Positions 35,290 through 46,224 of a stretch of 64,000 bases of DNA are shown one piece after another. Under the pieces are notes generated by a model. It was not told the DNA's origin, made no database searches, and saw only the letters and a program-made list of their open reading frames with translations. How positions within the stretch are numbered: position 1 is the first letter of the stretch; every line of letters starts with the position of its first letter. A program made the translations under genes and the position numbers. This DNA is from Acanthosepion esculentum. Lineage: Eukaryota; Mollusca; Cephalopoda; Sepiida; Sepiidae. Location of the stretch: NCBI GenBank assembly GCA_964036315.1, contig OZ038482.1, positions 11,021,698-11,085,697 of the forward strand, written 5' to 3'.

Positions 35290-38200
35290 TACTGAAGAGT
35301 TCAGAACCAATTGAAAAGCATTTCCCTCAATGGAAACTAAGAAAGCAGATTGGAGGAATATGAAAACCAATGCTGTGAAAAGGTTACAAATATGACAAAA
35401 GAAAATCTATTGAATATTTTTCTGAAACATTAATAGCAATTGCAAGAAAACATATACCAAAAATCAGTGAATCAAATAAACATCAAAGATTGCGAATCTT
35501 GACAAAGATTACGAAAAGGCAATAAGATTACATAGAGCAGCACTATGAAAATTTAATACTCAACCTACAACCCATAATTTAAATCTCTTCAAACTAAAAA
35601 GAGCACATAGAACCATCAAAGAAGCCAAATAAAAATCATGAAGAGATTACATAAATAAAATAAACTCCAATATGAAACCAAAAAAGTCTGGATTATGATA
35701 AGGAAAATCTCTGGCAAAAATCTACCACTTCCTCTAAATCACCTTTCCCAAAATAACATAAAAATAACAAGCAAAAAGGATATAGCAAATCTACTTCCTG
35801 AAACCTTTAAAAAAAAAAAATTCCTCCAGCAAAAACTACAAACAGCAATTTCAAAAAGTTAGGCATGATACAGAAAAAAAAATCAGCTGAACTTTAACTC
35901 AAACAACAAAGATTACAACCATCCTTTTACTCTAAATAAATTTAGAGATGCCATAAACGAATCACATAATACAGCTACTGGCCCAGATGAAATTCATTAT
36001 GAATTTCTTAAACAATCCCCCCCCCCCCAATCATTAAAATATCTGTTAAACATCTTTAACAAGATATGGTTTAAGGGAAAACTCCCGAATAGCTGAAAAC
36101 AAACTATTGGGGATTCCTATACCAAAATCAGATAAAGACAAATCAAACCTCCAAAAATTCCGAACCATAACAGGTGGCATATGCAAAACCCTAAAAAGAA
36201 TAGTAAGTAAAAGACTGAACTGGTACCTTGAAACGAATGGTTTAATTATCAAACTCCAGAGTGGATTCCAAAATAAGAGGTACCATAGACAACATAATCT
36301 GCCTAGAAACTTTCATTAGAGTGGCTTTTATTTTTTTTTAAAGAAATGCAATAGCCATTTTCGTGATCTAGAAAAGTCCTATGAGACAACATGGTGACGA
36401 ATGAAGAAACCAATGCAGTTTGGGATTAAAGGGCAGATTACCCAATTTGATAAATAACTTTTTGTCAGATGTTTCAAAGATCAGGTAGAATCAACACTCT
36501 TGGACCCAAAAATCCAAGGAGTTCCAGAAAGTTGCATTCTGTCCGTCACTCTTTTTAATATAAAAATAACATTGTTACTTGCTTAAATCAAGAAGTTGAT
36601 GGTTCATTATCCATAGACAACCTTTTGATCTGCTACAGACAAAAAAAATATGCACATTGCATAATGACAACTGCAAGTATGCCTAAATAAATTAAACCAA
36701 TGGAGTATCTCAAAAGCAGATTCAAATTCTCCTCAACCAAAACAAAATGTATCCATTTCTGCAATCTGAAAAAAAATGCACAATGATCCAACTCTTAGAC
36801 TTGAAGGAACAGAAATTAAAATAACTGATCAACATAAATTTCTGGGAATCTTTTTTGGTAAAATATTACTTTCATCCTCCACTTAAAAAAACATAAAACA
36901 GAAATGCTTCAAAGCATTACAATTACTATGGGTTGTGGCTAACACTGACTGGGAAGCAGATCGCATATCACTCCTAAAATTAAATAAAACTCTAATAAGA
37001 ACTAAATTGGACTATGGATGTTTCATATACAGGTTAACCCGGAAATCCTACCGAAAAACTCTTGGCCCCCATTCACCATGCAGGATTAAGACTGTGTGCC
37101 TTCAAAACATCACCCATAGAAAGTTTATAATACGCTAAAACCCATGAGTCACTGTTAAAATTAAGATGAGAAAAGCTGGCATTACAATATTATTTAAAAC
37201 TCAAATCTTGCCCAACTAACCCCGCCTGGCAATGTATATTCAACCCTAAATACAAAAACCTATTTGATAAAAAATAAAATGCATTCAAACCTTTTGGCCT
37301 TTACATGAAAAATCTCATCAACGAAACACAAATAAATCCAACACTAATTCTTAAAACTACCAGCTCAGAAAATCATCCAGGTTAATGAAACACCCTATGA
37401 TTCTGCTAAACCTTATTAAATACAATAAAATGAATTCTAATTTATCTGATTACATGGAAGAAATCCGTAATGTTCTACAAGCTCACCCAAATCCTAAGCA
37501 TATATCCATTGATGGCTCTAAAATGTTGGACAGAGTTGCATATTCTGCTATCCTTAACAACATAACAATGCAGAAACGATTGCCTGACAAAAACTTAATC
37601 GTCAGTGCAGAAGCCTCATCTGTACACTTGGCTTTAGATATAGAATCCAGTGGGTCAGATAGATCCATATTCTCAGATTCACTATCTGTACTCACAGCTC
37701 TGAAGAATAAAAACCTGCGTAACCCCTTAAGAAATAAATTATTAAATAGAATGACTCTGTTTATAATGAAAAAGATGCTGGATACTGAGCTATATTGGCA
37801 GACAAGGAATTGGAGAAGCTGACAAAATGGTGAAGGAATCTCTGAACATGGCTCTCTCTAATGTAAAAGTACCACACACTGACTTAGGACCCACCATAAA
37901 CAGGACCCTTAAAGAAAAATGGCAGCAATTATGGAAACACAAACTTCTCAACATCCAACCAATCGGTGAAAGACAGTCACGTTACAAAAAGATAAGAGAG
38001 GAGGTGGTTTTAGCCAGACTCCGTATAGTACACACATACATAACCCACCAACATCTATTAAAAAATGAGGAACCATCAATATGTGTCCCATGCCAGGAAC
38101 CATATACCATTAAAGACATTCGACTAAATTGATATCACTTCCAGCAAACCTGAAAAAAAATCTACAAATTGGATAACGTAAAGGATCTATTTGAAAATAT

Positions 38201-38510
38201 GGATCCAAGTAACATCATAAATTTCATTAAAGTAATTTTGCTCTACAGGAAAATATTAAAAAAAAAAGCAAACTCTTTACCAAATCTGCTTGCCTACACT
38301 GTTTTGCAACAATTTTTGAATGAAAAATTATTACCAGTAATACATTTGACTCTTGATAAAATGCCTCTTTACAAAATACATTGATGAAGCCTGATCTACA
38401 AAATGATTTCTCACAAGTAATAAATACTCTGTTCATATGAGACTATCCAAAAAATCTTGTCATTAAATAATCCTTTGAGGTTGGTACGCCATTAAACTAA
38501 ATAAATCAAA
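35290..38510 (+). mobile_element. I-superfamily LINE with RNase H, decayed
   Basis: This element lacks the endonuclease domain, starting just after it (AVKRLQIWQKK region, about 35370). Reverse transcriptase: NTATGPDEIHYEFLKQ (35969-36012), IPIPKSDKDKSNLQKFRTIT (from about 36113), RIVSKRLNWYLETNGLI, LQSGFQNKR, and VPESCIL (motif B region, degraded). The motif C equivalent is SIDNLLIC, so the usual xADD is altered. RNase H: SIDGSKMLDRVAYSAIL (about 37507-37560), then SAEASSVHLALDIES, IFSDSLSVLTAL, and after a break the GDKMVKESL block. The C-terminal region ends near LLYRKI (about 38255). The 3' UTR (38256-38510) has attattaccagtaatacatt and the tail tggtacgccattaaactaaa. Many stops and frameshifts are present. 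Confidence 0.85.
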
Positions 38511-39034
38511 CAGGTATTCAGTTGATTTATTGATTAAATCATTTTTTGCTATAAATTGATTAATAATTATTTAAAATAATTAGCCTTATTTACTTTTATT
38601 TGAGGAATTCCTTTAAAAACATTGTAAAAATGCAGCTATTTTCTAAAGAGGAAGATTTTTAAGGTACAACATAAAGATCTATTTGAACTATTAAGAGAAC
38701 TTGATTTATTTGGGAAAAGAGATGAGAATAATCCAGAATAATTACTGCGGACAAACCATCTATATATTGTTAGCAAATACAAATTCAAACCCATATCCTG
38801 GTCTATATTACTTTGATAACTATATTTCAAACAATAACCTTTCATTTGATAATATACAAAGATCTATTTCAACTGCTAGGAAAACTTGATTTGCTTGGGA
38901 AAGAGAGTAGAATAATCCAGAACATTTCCAAGAATAAACCACCTGCATCATATTTATTTAACCTATATAGTAAGACAATCCTGAGAGAACTACAAGTCCT
39001 AACAGGATTTATTATTAGTGAACACAATCTTAAC
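38511..39034. other. Unannotated stretch with a duplicated motif
   Basis: A segment ttgatttatttgggaaaaga (from about 38702) recurs imperfectly as ttgatttgcttgggaaagag (from about 38888), both after 'aaagatctattt(g/c)aact'. Translations such as LDLLGKESRIIQN suggest an old duplicated coding remnant of unknown family. Confidence 0.4.
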
Positions 39035-39725
39035 ATACACAGTTGACAACTGTATTGATATCAGACACAGAAAGAAAGCTGCAGTAACATCTAGATAAGG
39101 TACTAAAGGAAAGCAAGAAGAAAGGACTAACCATCAGTTGTAAGAAGACAAACTGTATAGCCTTTAGCAAGATGTGAGCTATGAATTAGATATTAGGAAG
39201 TGTTATGAGAGATGAAAGATTTTGCAGTGAAGGTTTATTGAAATAGCTAAAGATTCTTTCCAAAATCTCATCAAGGGTAAAACAGGAAAATTTCATTAGG
39301 AACAAAAAAAAAAAGGAGTGCTAAACTATTATGTAATATCAATCCTCCTATATGGTAGTCAATAATAGATAATTTCTTTACAGATGAAGGAAAGAGATGT
39401 GGTTCTACAGAAGGATGCTGAGAATAGCATGCATGTAACAGGTGAGCAATGAGTCTTAAGGAAAATGGGGGAAAAAACACTTAGAATCAGAAAGTGACAG
39501 TTGAAACTTCTTGAACTTATAATGAAGAAAGAAGGCTTGGAGAATTTGGCACTCACAGGGCATATTGAAGGCAAGAGTGGTAGAGGGAAACAGTAATAAA
39601 TTTGATTTGCATTTGCGTATGTGGGTGGCAGAACATGGAGTGGGAGGAGATTAACTTTGCTTAACAGTATGAAGGATACGAAGTTGTGAAGAGCTATGAT
39701 CACCCATGTTCTGAGTGGCATGACA
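39035..39725 (+). mobile_element. RTE-type LINE C-terminal relic
   Basis: Forward reading gives KVLKESKKKGLTISCKKTNC then IAFSK, matching the RTE block after the catalytic motif ('LLDxVxxxSxxxGLxINxxKTxxMVxSK'). It continues with SVMRDERFCSEGLLK, an ILSKISSRVKQENFIRN block, KEMWFYRRMLRIACM (WFYRRMLRI is diagnostic), and a TGHIEG-like block at about 39553. The 3' end lies near the aagagctatgatcacccatg segment shared with 18395-18420. Stops and frameshifts are frequent. The short minus-strand frames here are antisense shadows. Confidence 0.8.
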
Positions 39726-40289
39726 TTTTTTTTATAAATCTCACTCTGTATTTTCTAAACAACAAAACTTTTTAAAATATTCAAAGCACTAATGCCTATA
39801 GAAATTTTTCAAATACTTATTTATCTCAGGAGTTGATGCGTATAAGTCTTCTACTTGCAACAAGAGTTGTCCGGTTATCTTTTGAATTTGATGAAGTGCT
39901 TTCTTTTGCTTAAGATGAAAGTTTTCAACTTATTGCTTAAATACATATGATAAGCAAGTCTAGCAAATTAATCTATTGTGAGTGTAATGGCAAAGTGCTG
40001 ATGGCGGAAAGAAATCTTGTTGGATTTTGAATGTTTATTTTTTGAGAAGAAATCAATATGGAGTTAATTCCCCAAATGAGATTTAAGTAAAACTGATTTC
40101 TTTCTTTCAGAGGCAAACGTAATGAGATTTAATGGACTTTAAATAAAAACAACTATAACTTTGCCTTCAAAATAAATACCAAATAACCCCATACAACCTT
40201 CTCTACTGAAAATCTTTTAAAAGTAAGCCAATTTTAAATAGCTATCATTCCTTTTGATCAGTCTTAGGATTTTTCAATTATGTCCTCCA
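39726..40289. other. Unannotated stretch
   Basis: No gene recognised; AT-rich. Confidence 0.4.
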
Positions 40290-41725
40290 TTCTTGGATAT
40301 TTAGAATATAGAGTCACACACAGCAAGCATTAAAACCCAGGACTTGCGTGCTGGAGCATTGTCCTGATGAAGCAAGAACCCATCGATATTTCTGAAATGA
40401 GATATTATGTGCACTATTTACATTATTTGGACTATTGTACTCATCTTTGTCGCCATATTTATCACGTTTCGGCTGTTGTATACTCCGGCCTTCTTCAGGT
40501 GGTTGGAATGTCGAACTGAAGCCTTTATTTCGCATGCTGGGGTAGACTGTTCTAGTTCCACGTGCCTTATCTAATGGATGTCAGTTATCTCCTGTTAATT
40601 CACCTCTCCAAGTTCTCCACTGCTTTAACTCACAGCTCTTTGGGTTCTGTCACTGGATGATCTAACTACCACCTTTATCCACTGTGCCATGTGTCCTTAA
40701 ATGGATAAAGGAGTTGGTGTCCTTAAGGACACATGGCACAGTGTATAACGGCGTTGGTTAAATCCAGTGACAGGACCCAAAGAGTGTGAGTTCAATATCT
40801 GGTTAAGGCAGTGGAGAACATGAAGAGGTGAATTAACAGGAGATAACTGACATCCATTAAACATGGCACATGGAACTAGAACAGTCTATCCCAGCAAGCG
40901 AAATAAAAGGTTCAGTTCAACATTCCAACTACCTGAAGAAGGCTGGAGTGTACAACAGCCAAAACATTGTGATAAATATGGCGACAAAGATGAGGACAAT
41001 AGTCCAAATAATGTAAATAGTGAAGCAAGAACCCTTTCATCAGTTTCTCTAAGTGTTTGCTTTTAATAGCATTTTGTAACTGCCTCAGCAAGTTGGTATA
41101 GTACTCTACATTGATAGTGTGGCCCTTTTGAAAATAATCAATCAACACAATATCTTTTGCTTCCAAAAGCTTGCAGCTGAAACAACCTCAGCCTCCTTTA
41201 GAGCAGGTGAGGAGAAGGGTCTATTTGTCTCTGGTTCAAAGTGATGAACCCAATGGTCAGGAAGCATTTAAGGAAACCTGTTAAATCTTCCTTAATGTCA
41301 GATTTTTCCATGATGTGATCAGCCTGGTGCACTTTTGATCAGGTGTCAGAAGACGTGGGACCCACCAAGCAGAAACTTTCGTCATGCCAAGTTCATTATG
41401 CTGAATATTCTCAACCCTCTCACAGGATATGATAATAGCATAGCCTATTAGAATTATAGTCAGTCACCTGTCATTCATCACCATGTGGTAAATATGATCA
41501 ACATTTTCCATAGTAGTGGCAGTTGCAGGATGCCTAGACCTTGGGTCATCTTCAAGACTTTCCCTTCTCCTAAATTCAGCGGCACATTTTTTGCACTTTT
41601 CATAAAGCTGGTGCATTATCCCCTAATGTAGCAAGCATGTCAACTTGAATGTCAATGAGGGTTAAACTCATTTTTTTTTGCAGGTACCATGATGCCAAAC
41701 TTTGTCCATTTTCAATAGAGGTCGC
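40290..41725 (-). mobile_element. SETMAR-like mariner transposase relic, interrupted
   Basis: Minus-strand reading from 41725 shows MDKVWHHGTC, then KKCAAEFRRRESLEDDPRSR with HPATATTMENVDHIYHMVMN (helix-turn-helix linker). LGMTKVSAWWVPRLLTPDQK follows, then WVHHFEPETN (after loss of the 'MDE' catalytic aspartate block just before it), DIVLIDYFQKGHTINVEYYT, and NLLRQLQNAIKSKHLEKLMK with GFLLH. The frame then jumps over the 40382-41020 insertion and resumes as QDNAPARKSWVLMLAVCD. This is the mariner lineage related to the transposase part of SETMAR. It is interrupted by an insertion, by loss of one catalytic residue and by frameshifts. Confidence 0.85.
40382..41020. mobile_element. Head-to-head SINE pair (palindromic insertion 1) with 14-bp TSD
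   Basis: The left arm (about 40382-40705, minus orientation) and right arm (about 40728-41020, plus orientation) are inverted copies of one tRNA-derived SINE. The SINE head faces the centre: right arm acatggcacagtgtataacg (A-box region, 40730-40749) and gagttcaatatc (B box, about 40789-40800); the left arm has the complement (ttatccactgtgccatgtgt). A third head fragment (atggataaaggagttggtgt) lies at the centre. The flanks carry a perfect TSD tgaagcaagaaccc at 40368-40381 and 41021-41034, and the mariner frame is restored when 40382-41020 plus one TSD copy is removed. The two arms therefore behave as one inserted unit. Confidence 0.9.
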
Positions 41726-42565
41726 TACTAGTTACTTTTGAAGTCTTCTTTGGACAGCCAGGTGTCAGTTTACCTGGAATGAAACAATGCAGTTATTAAT
41801 AAGAAGAGTTGAAATTAATGCATGCAAAATTTCACAGCTCTAGTATAACTTGTTCATAGTCAACATAGGAACTTGTAGGTCACTACCCTATTTTTCATTA
41901 CATTGCATGGTTTTGTATTTTTTATTACATTTTTTTTTATTATGCATTCCACTTATTTGTATTTATTCCACTTTTCTGCACATTTTCTGACATTCTATAT
42001 ATTTTTTATTTATTTCATATTGTACTTATTTTTTTTATTTATGATATACATTATTTTATTTTCTTATATGCGTATATATAAGAATGTGTTTAGACCATGT
42101 ATACACAATATTGTCTCCAATTCTAAAAAACATCTTCTTTTACTGTGCATCAACATTAAAAAGCTGAGAAAATGGCTGATGACTTTCAGATATTAAAAAA
42201 AAGTCAGTTTTATAATGAGACTTGCCACTTTGTCAATACTGATTAGTCAAGGGCAATTCAATATCTGAGTTGCTCTATAGACAAAGAAGAAAAGTTAGTG
42301 AAAAGAATTCTAAGTTCTGTTTTATGTTGAACTGCTTTCAATCAAGAGTAACTATTCTTTTGCTTCTGAAAAGTATCAATACGACAAGTAAATGATAATG
42401 TCTCAGGCTTTTTTTTTATTTTAAGTGACTAGGAAAAAGATCAACACTTGAGGAAGACAACCTCTGATACAAAATGCTTGGAAATAGTTTGTATAGTCAT
42501 GTACTACACATATACGTCTTTTCAGTTTGAAAAGAACATGTGAGCAACAAGGAAGTAATACCTAG
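41726..42565. other. Unannotated AT-rich stretch
   Basis: A T-rich open frame (41903-42196 +) of low complexity and nothing recognisable otherwise. Confidence 0.4.
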
Positions 42566-43200
42566 ATAAGGTAGTAAAGGAAAGTGACAAGAAAGGACTA
42601 TCAAATGTAAGAAGACCGAATGTATGGATGTCAACAAGAAGAATAAACCAAGGAAAGGAAAACAAGAAGTGACAAAGTGGCATTTGTAAGAAGATAGAGT
42701 GTATGAATGTTGGCAAAAAGAATAGAACAAGTAAAGGAAAGCAAGAAGAAAGGACTAACCGTCAGTTGTAAGACAGAATGTATGGATGTCAACAGTGGAG
42801 ACAATGTGGTGAAAAATGGGTTTTGCAGCTCTTTTTGTGTAGACTCATTTTCAAGAAATAAACATGAAACTCACACATGGATGTCAGCAAGAAGAATAAA
42901 CCAAGTAAAGGAAAGCGAGAAGAAAGGACTAACCATCAACTGTAAGAAGACAGAATATATGATTGTCAGCAAGAGGAAGAGGCTGAGTAAAGGAAAACAA
43001 GAAGAAAGGACTAAATATCCATTGTAAGAAGACAGACTGTATGGCCTTTAGCAAAGGGTGAGCTTTGAATTAGAGAAATATCAGGAAATGGTATCAGAGG
43101 TGAAAATGTTACGCATGATGAAGGTGCATTGAAATATTAAAAGATTTTTGCCAAAATCTCAAGATTTTACAAAACAGGGAAATTTTATTAGAAAAAAATG
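42566..43200 (+). mobile_element. RTE-type LINE fragment with tandemly amplified segment
   Basis: About five imperfect copies, each roughly 79 bp, of one RTE segment coding a QVKESEKKGLTINCKKTEYM-like peptide start at about 42566, 42648, 42721, 42896 and 42976. Downstream, a single copy continues into the next RTE block (agggtgagctttgaattaga, matching 39170-39195, then tgaaggtgcattgaaatatt). Between copies 3 and 4 lies about 100 bp of other sequence. This is a LINE relic whose internal segment was amplified after or during insertion. Confidence 0.75.
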
Positions 43201-43539
43201 GTTTAAAAAATATGCTTTTTTATCTTGTTTTTAGTAATTAGAAGACTTAACCAGCAGCCAAAACATTTTTATCAATACATGTCAAATATGTAGAAGTAGC
43301 CACTGATGCAGTTCATTCTATAAAAGTTGACTCCAGGCTTATTTACAGGATAAGCAATATTAAACCAAAGTAAGCTAGAAATCTTTAGTAGGTAGGAGAA
43401 CTATAGGCTGCATTTAATTTCGTGCAGTCTCTTCATTTGTATAACATATTTGGTCAAATTGGTTAAAGGTGTGGGTTGTAATTTCCGTATAGGGTAACTT
43501 GGGAACATCTACCATGCTTGTATAATTTATATTAATATA
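43201..43539. other. Unannotated stretch
   Basis: No gene or repeat recognised. Confidence 0.4.
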
Positions 43540-43897
43540 CAGGATGATTGAAAAGTAACTCCCCATATTAAAATACTCATAATTTTTACAAGAAATGGAT
43601 ATGAGAGAAAAAGTGTTTAGCACATGGCTTTATTTAAAATTTGATATGGTTACTAGATTTTGCCAACAGCTTCTCAAACCACCCAGGAATTGCATCAACT
43701 GATTTCACCAGGAAGCCTTGTGGTATAGAAGACATAATTCCTTGTATTCATCCTTCATATTCTTCCAAAGTCTTGGTTTGGTATAGTAGACTTGCTCCTG
43801 TAACCAACTCAAAAGAAAAAAAGTCCCCGGGTATTAAGTAAGGATTCCTAGCTGGTCACTCATACCTAAAATAGGGTGTTACTTTTCAATCACCCTG
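43540..43897. mobile_element. Mariner-like MITE with 25-bp terminal inverted repeats
   Basis: The left terminus caggatgattgaaaagtaac and the reverse complement of the right terminus cagggtgattgaaaagtaac match over about 24 bp (2 differences). Length is about 358 bp. A TA precedes the left end and TG follows the right end (TA expected). The interior contains a minus-strand peptide remnant (LEEYEGxIQGIMSSIPQGF) reminiscent of the end of a transposase frame, so it is probably a deletion derivative of an IS630/Tc1/mariner-type element. Confidence 0.8.
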
Positions 43898-44264
43898 TGT
43901 AAATTATCTCGAAATATTATTTTTATTTTCATATCGCTATCTTTCAAATTATGCATTGGCAACACCTAATTAAAAAAGATGACTATTTAAAAACAAATTA
44001 TGATACATCTCAAATCCTGAAGATGATTTAGCTTTTAAAAAACTATTTGAAATTGCATCGATGTTGTCTGTTTGTTGCTTGGAGAAAATGGATTTTGACA
44101 GGTGTGGGCAGGAGATGACAAAATTTTTTAAAGAGTTTAATCAACACTTCTATCCATACCACCATGTTTGGTTTTCTGTTGTCTTTTTTTTTCGTCTTTC
44201 TTCTTCATATTTGACACCAAAAAGCAAAAGAAAAGTCATCTGACACGACAATCTGATCCTACTG
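43898..44264. other. Unannotated stretch
   Basis: No gene recognised. Confidence 0.4.
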
Positions 44265-44475
44265 ATTATATTGGCCTAGTCATTAAAGCATTAGCATTCA
44301 GACCATTAAACCTCGGTCCAAATCTCACCATCGTCAATAGGTTGAGTAGGTGGTTTCTTGATAATACCAACTTGGGGAGGTGATCCTAACCATGTGCCAC
44401 CATTGGAATGTGTTTGAAAGCCATACCAGGCATTGACCAAAAACTTGTGAATGAAATCAAATGAAACTTTGTCCT
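44265..44475 (+). mobile_element. tRNA-derived SINE
   Basis: The head ttggcctagtcattaaagca (A-box region) and B box GGTCCAAATCTC (44319-44330) are followed by accatgtgccaccattggaa and gaaagccataccaggcattg. These parallel the SINE at 14329 (acatgtggcacctttggaaa, gaaaaccataccacgggttg). It runs directly into a VNTR retroposon start at about 44474. Confidence 0.7.
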
Positions 44476-44690
44476 GAGTATGATGATAAACTACAATCAA
44501 AACAGCAATGACTCTGATCGGGAGGTTTTGAGGAGCATGGAACCACCTCTAAATTGTTTCTAGGATCACCCTTATCCAGCATGGTAGAAGCTGTGAGGGT
44601 CCCATCTATGGACAAATAGTGAACCCCCAAACTGAGGTCAAAATAGCATGAAATTATAAAAATACATTTTTATAGTAAAAATCACACCAA
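44476..44690 (+). mobile_element. VNTR-containing retroposon, copy 4 (3'-truncated)
   Basis: It starts cctgagtatgatgataaact and has gactctgatcgggaggtttt, gaggagcatggaaccacctc, gagggtcccatctatggaca and the beginning of VNTR-like sequence (atacatttttatagtaaaaa). No family tail is seen, so it is truncated or interrupted near 44690. Confidence 0.7.
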
Positions 44691-46224
44691 ATCAGACAGT
44701 GGTTCTTCCTGAAAAAGGGGAACACGGGTTCAAATCCTACTAGACAATGTTTAAGTTTTCAGGAGTAGTATACAAGCCAGTAGACTAAATAAACACTGTT
44801 TAAAAATAAATTAAATCCACTTAGAGTAACATTTGAAGTGATATATATTTTATATCCAAATAAGAGAAAGAAGAGATGGAGTGAAAATCCACAATTTGTA
44901 GCATTTACTTTTTTAAAAAAGTGTTCAATACAAAGTAGAGGAAAATCTTATACTATTTCAGTACTAAGATGGTACTTCTTCAGGCGATGTTACATAGTAC
45001 CATCTTACCTGAAACATGAAAGCTTTTGTGCAGCAATGTAAATTGTCTTATTGTAATCTATTATAATAAAAATATTATAATCACACGCACACACACACAC
45101 ACATATATATAATGAAATGGACTAAGTCTGACAATTAAAAAGTAGCATATAAACAAAAAATATATTAAAATATATATATATATATATATATATAATTTTT
45201 TTTTTTAAACTAATTTCTTTGTCACTGAGAATGTGTTTCAGCTGAATTTCATGAAGTCAGTTATTCATTTATTTACTTTTTGTCTTTCTGGAATGATTTC
45301 TGTGCTATTTTTACTCATGAAGATGTCTGGTTGAATTACATTTAATATTTTCCCAGTTTACCATGCAATTTATTAACAGTGTCATGTTATTGAGAAGATC
45401 TTTGCAAAAATGATTTGACATTTCTTTCTGCTAAGATTCCAACTTCATTTTTGAATTGAATATTGAACTAAATTTTGTGCCATAGATTTTTATGTATTGA
45501 TTTTATATTTATATTACTGAACAAAAATAGTAAGATATTAAAAGAAAAAAAAGTTGGACTTATTTGATTTTTGTCTATTTGCTTAAATTGTCTGGTTTTA
45601 ATTTAGAAAAATAGCTCTGTTGTATTTCGTCATTTTTTTTTCTTTTTTGTTAGATGAAATTTTTTTTTAAATTTCAGGAAAGAGCATTAAGCAAAAAAAA
45701 ATTCTTGGAAAAGTAATTTAAATTTAAATTGTTCAAATATCACTTGCGATTTGGATCTTAAAACAAATTTTTGAGAAATATTTTGGGGGAAAATGCAAAT
45801 AACTTAGAATTTAGAAATGAATCTAAAAGCTTTCATTTGCATTAAAAACTTGACAGCCTCGGAAAATATTTCATTTTCTGTTCTAATATTTGTTTTGAGC
45901 TTTTTTAAAAACAAGTAAGGGATTTGATTTTACTTTCAAGCTATGAGCAAAATCATCCTAAACCTTTTGACTTTTGATTATACAATCCCCCACAACTGAC
46001 AAGATTCACAAATTTCATCTATGACAAAATGTTAAAAATGGAAATAAAAAGTCCTATTTAAAAAAAAAAAATGTTCAATGTCTATTCACATCCTCATCTG
46101 AAAATGAATGATAGTAACATTAGTTGCTTGATTTTGTTTTTTCTCTCATTTCGCCATACTCACCTATTCGATTAAATTCTAATTTGAGCATACTCTGAAA
46201 AAAAATGTGAATAAAATCTAACTT
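44691..46224. other. Unannotated stretch with (CA)n/(TA)n and a hairpin
   Basis: An 11-bp inverted repeat aagatggtact/agtaccatctt lies at 44967-44977 and about 44995-45006. (CA)n lies at about 45084-45102 and (TA)n at about 45170-45194. No gene recognised. Confidence 0.5.

Noticed and set aside
35290..38510. Reading the LINE as a host gene with introns
   Set aside because: The domain order RT-RNase H, repeat-family tail and dense stops fit a dead LINE; no splice sites at the frame breaks.
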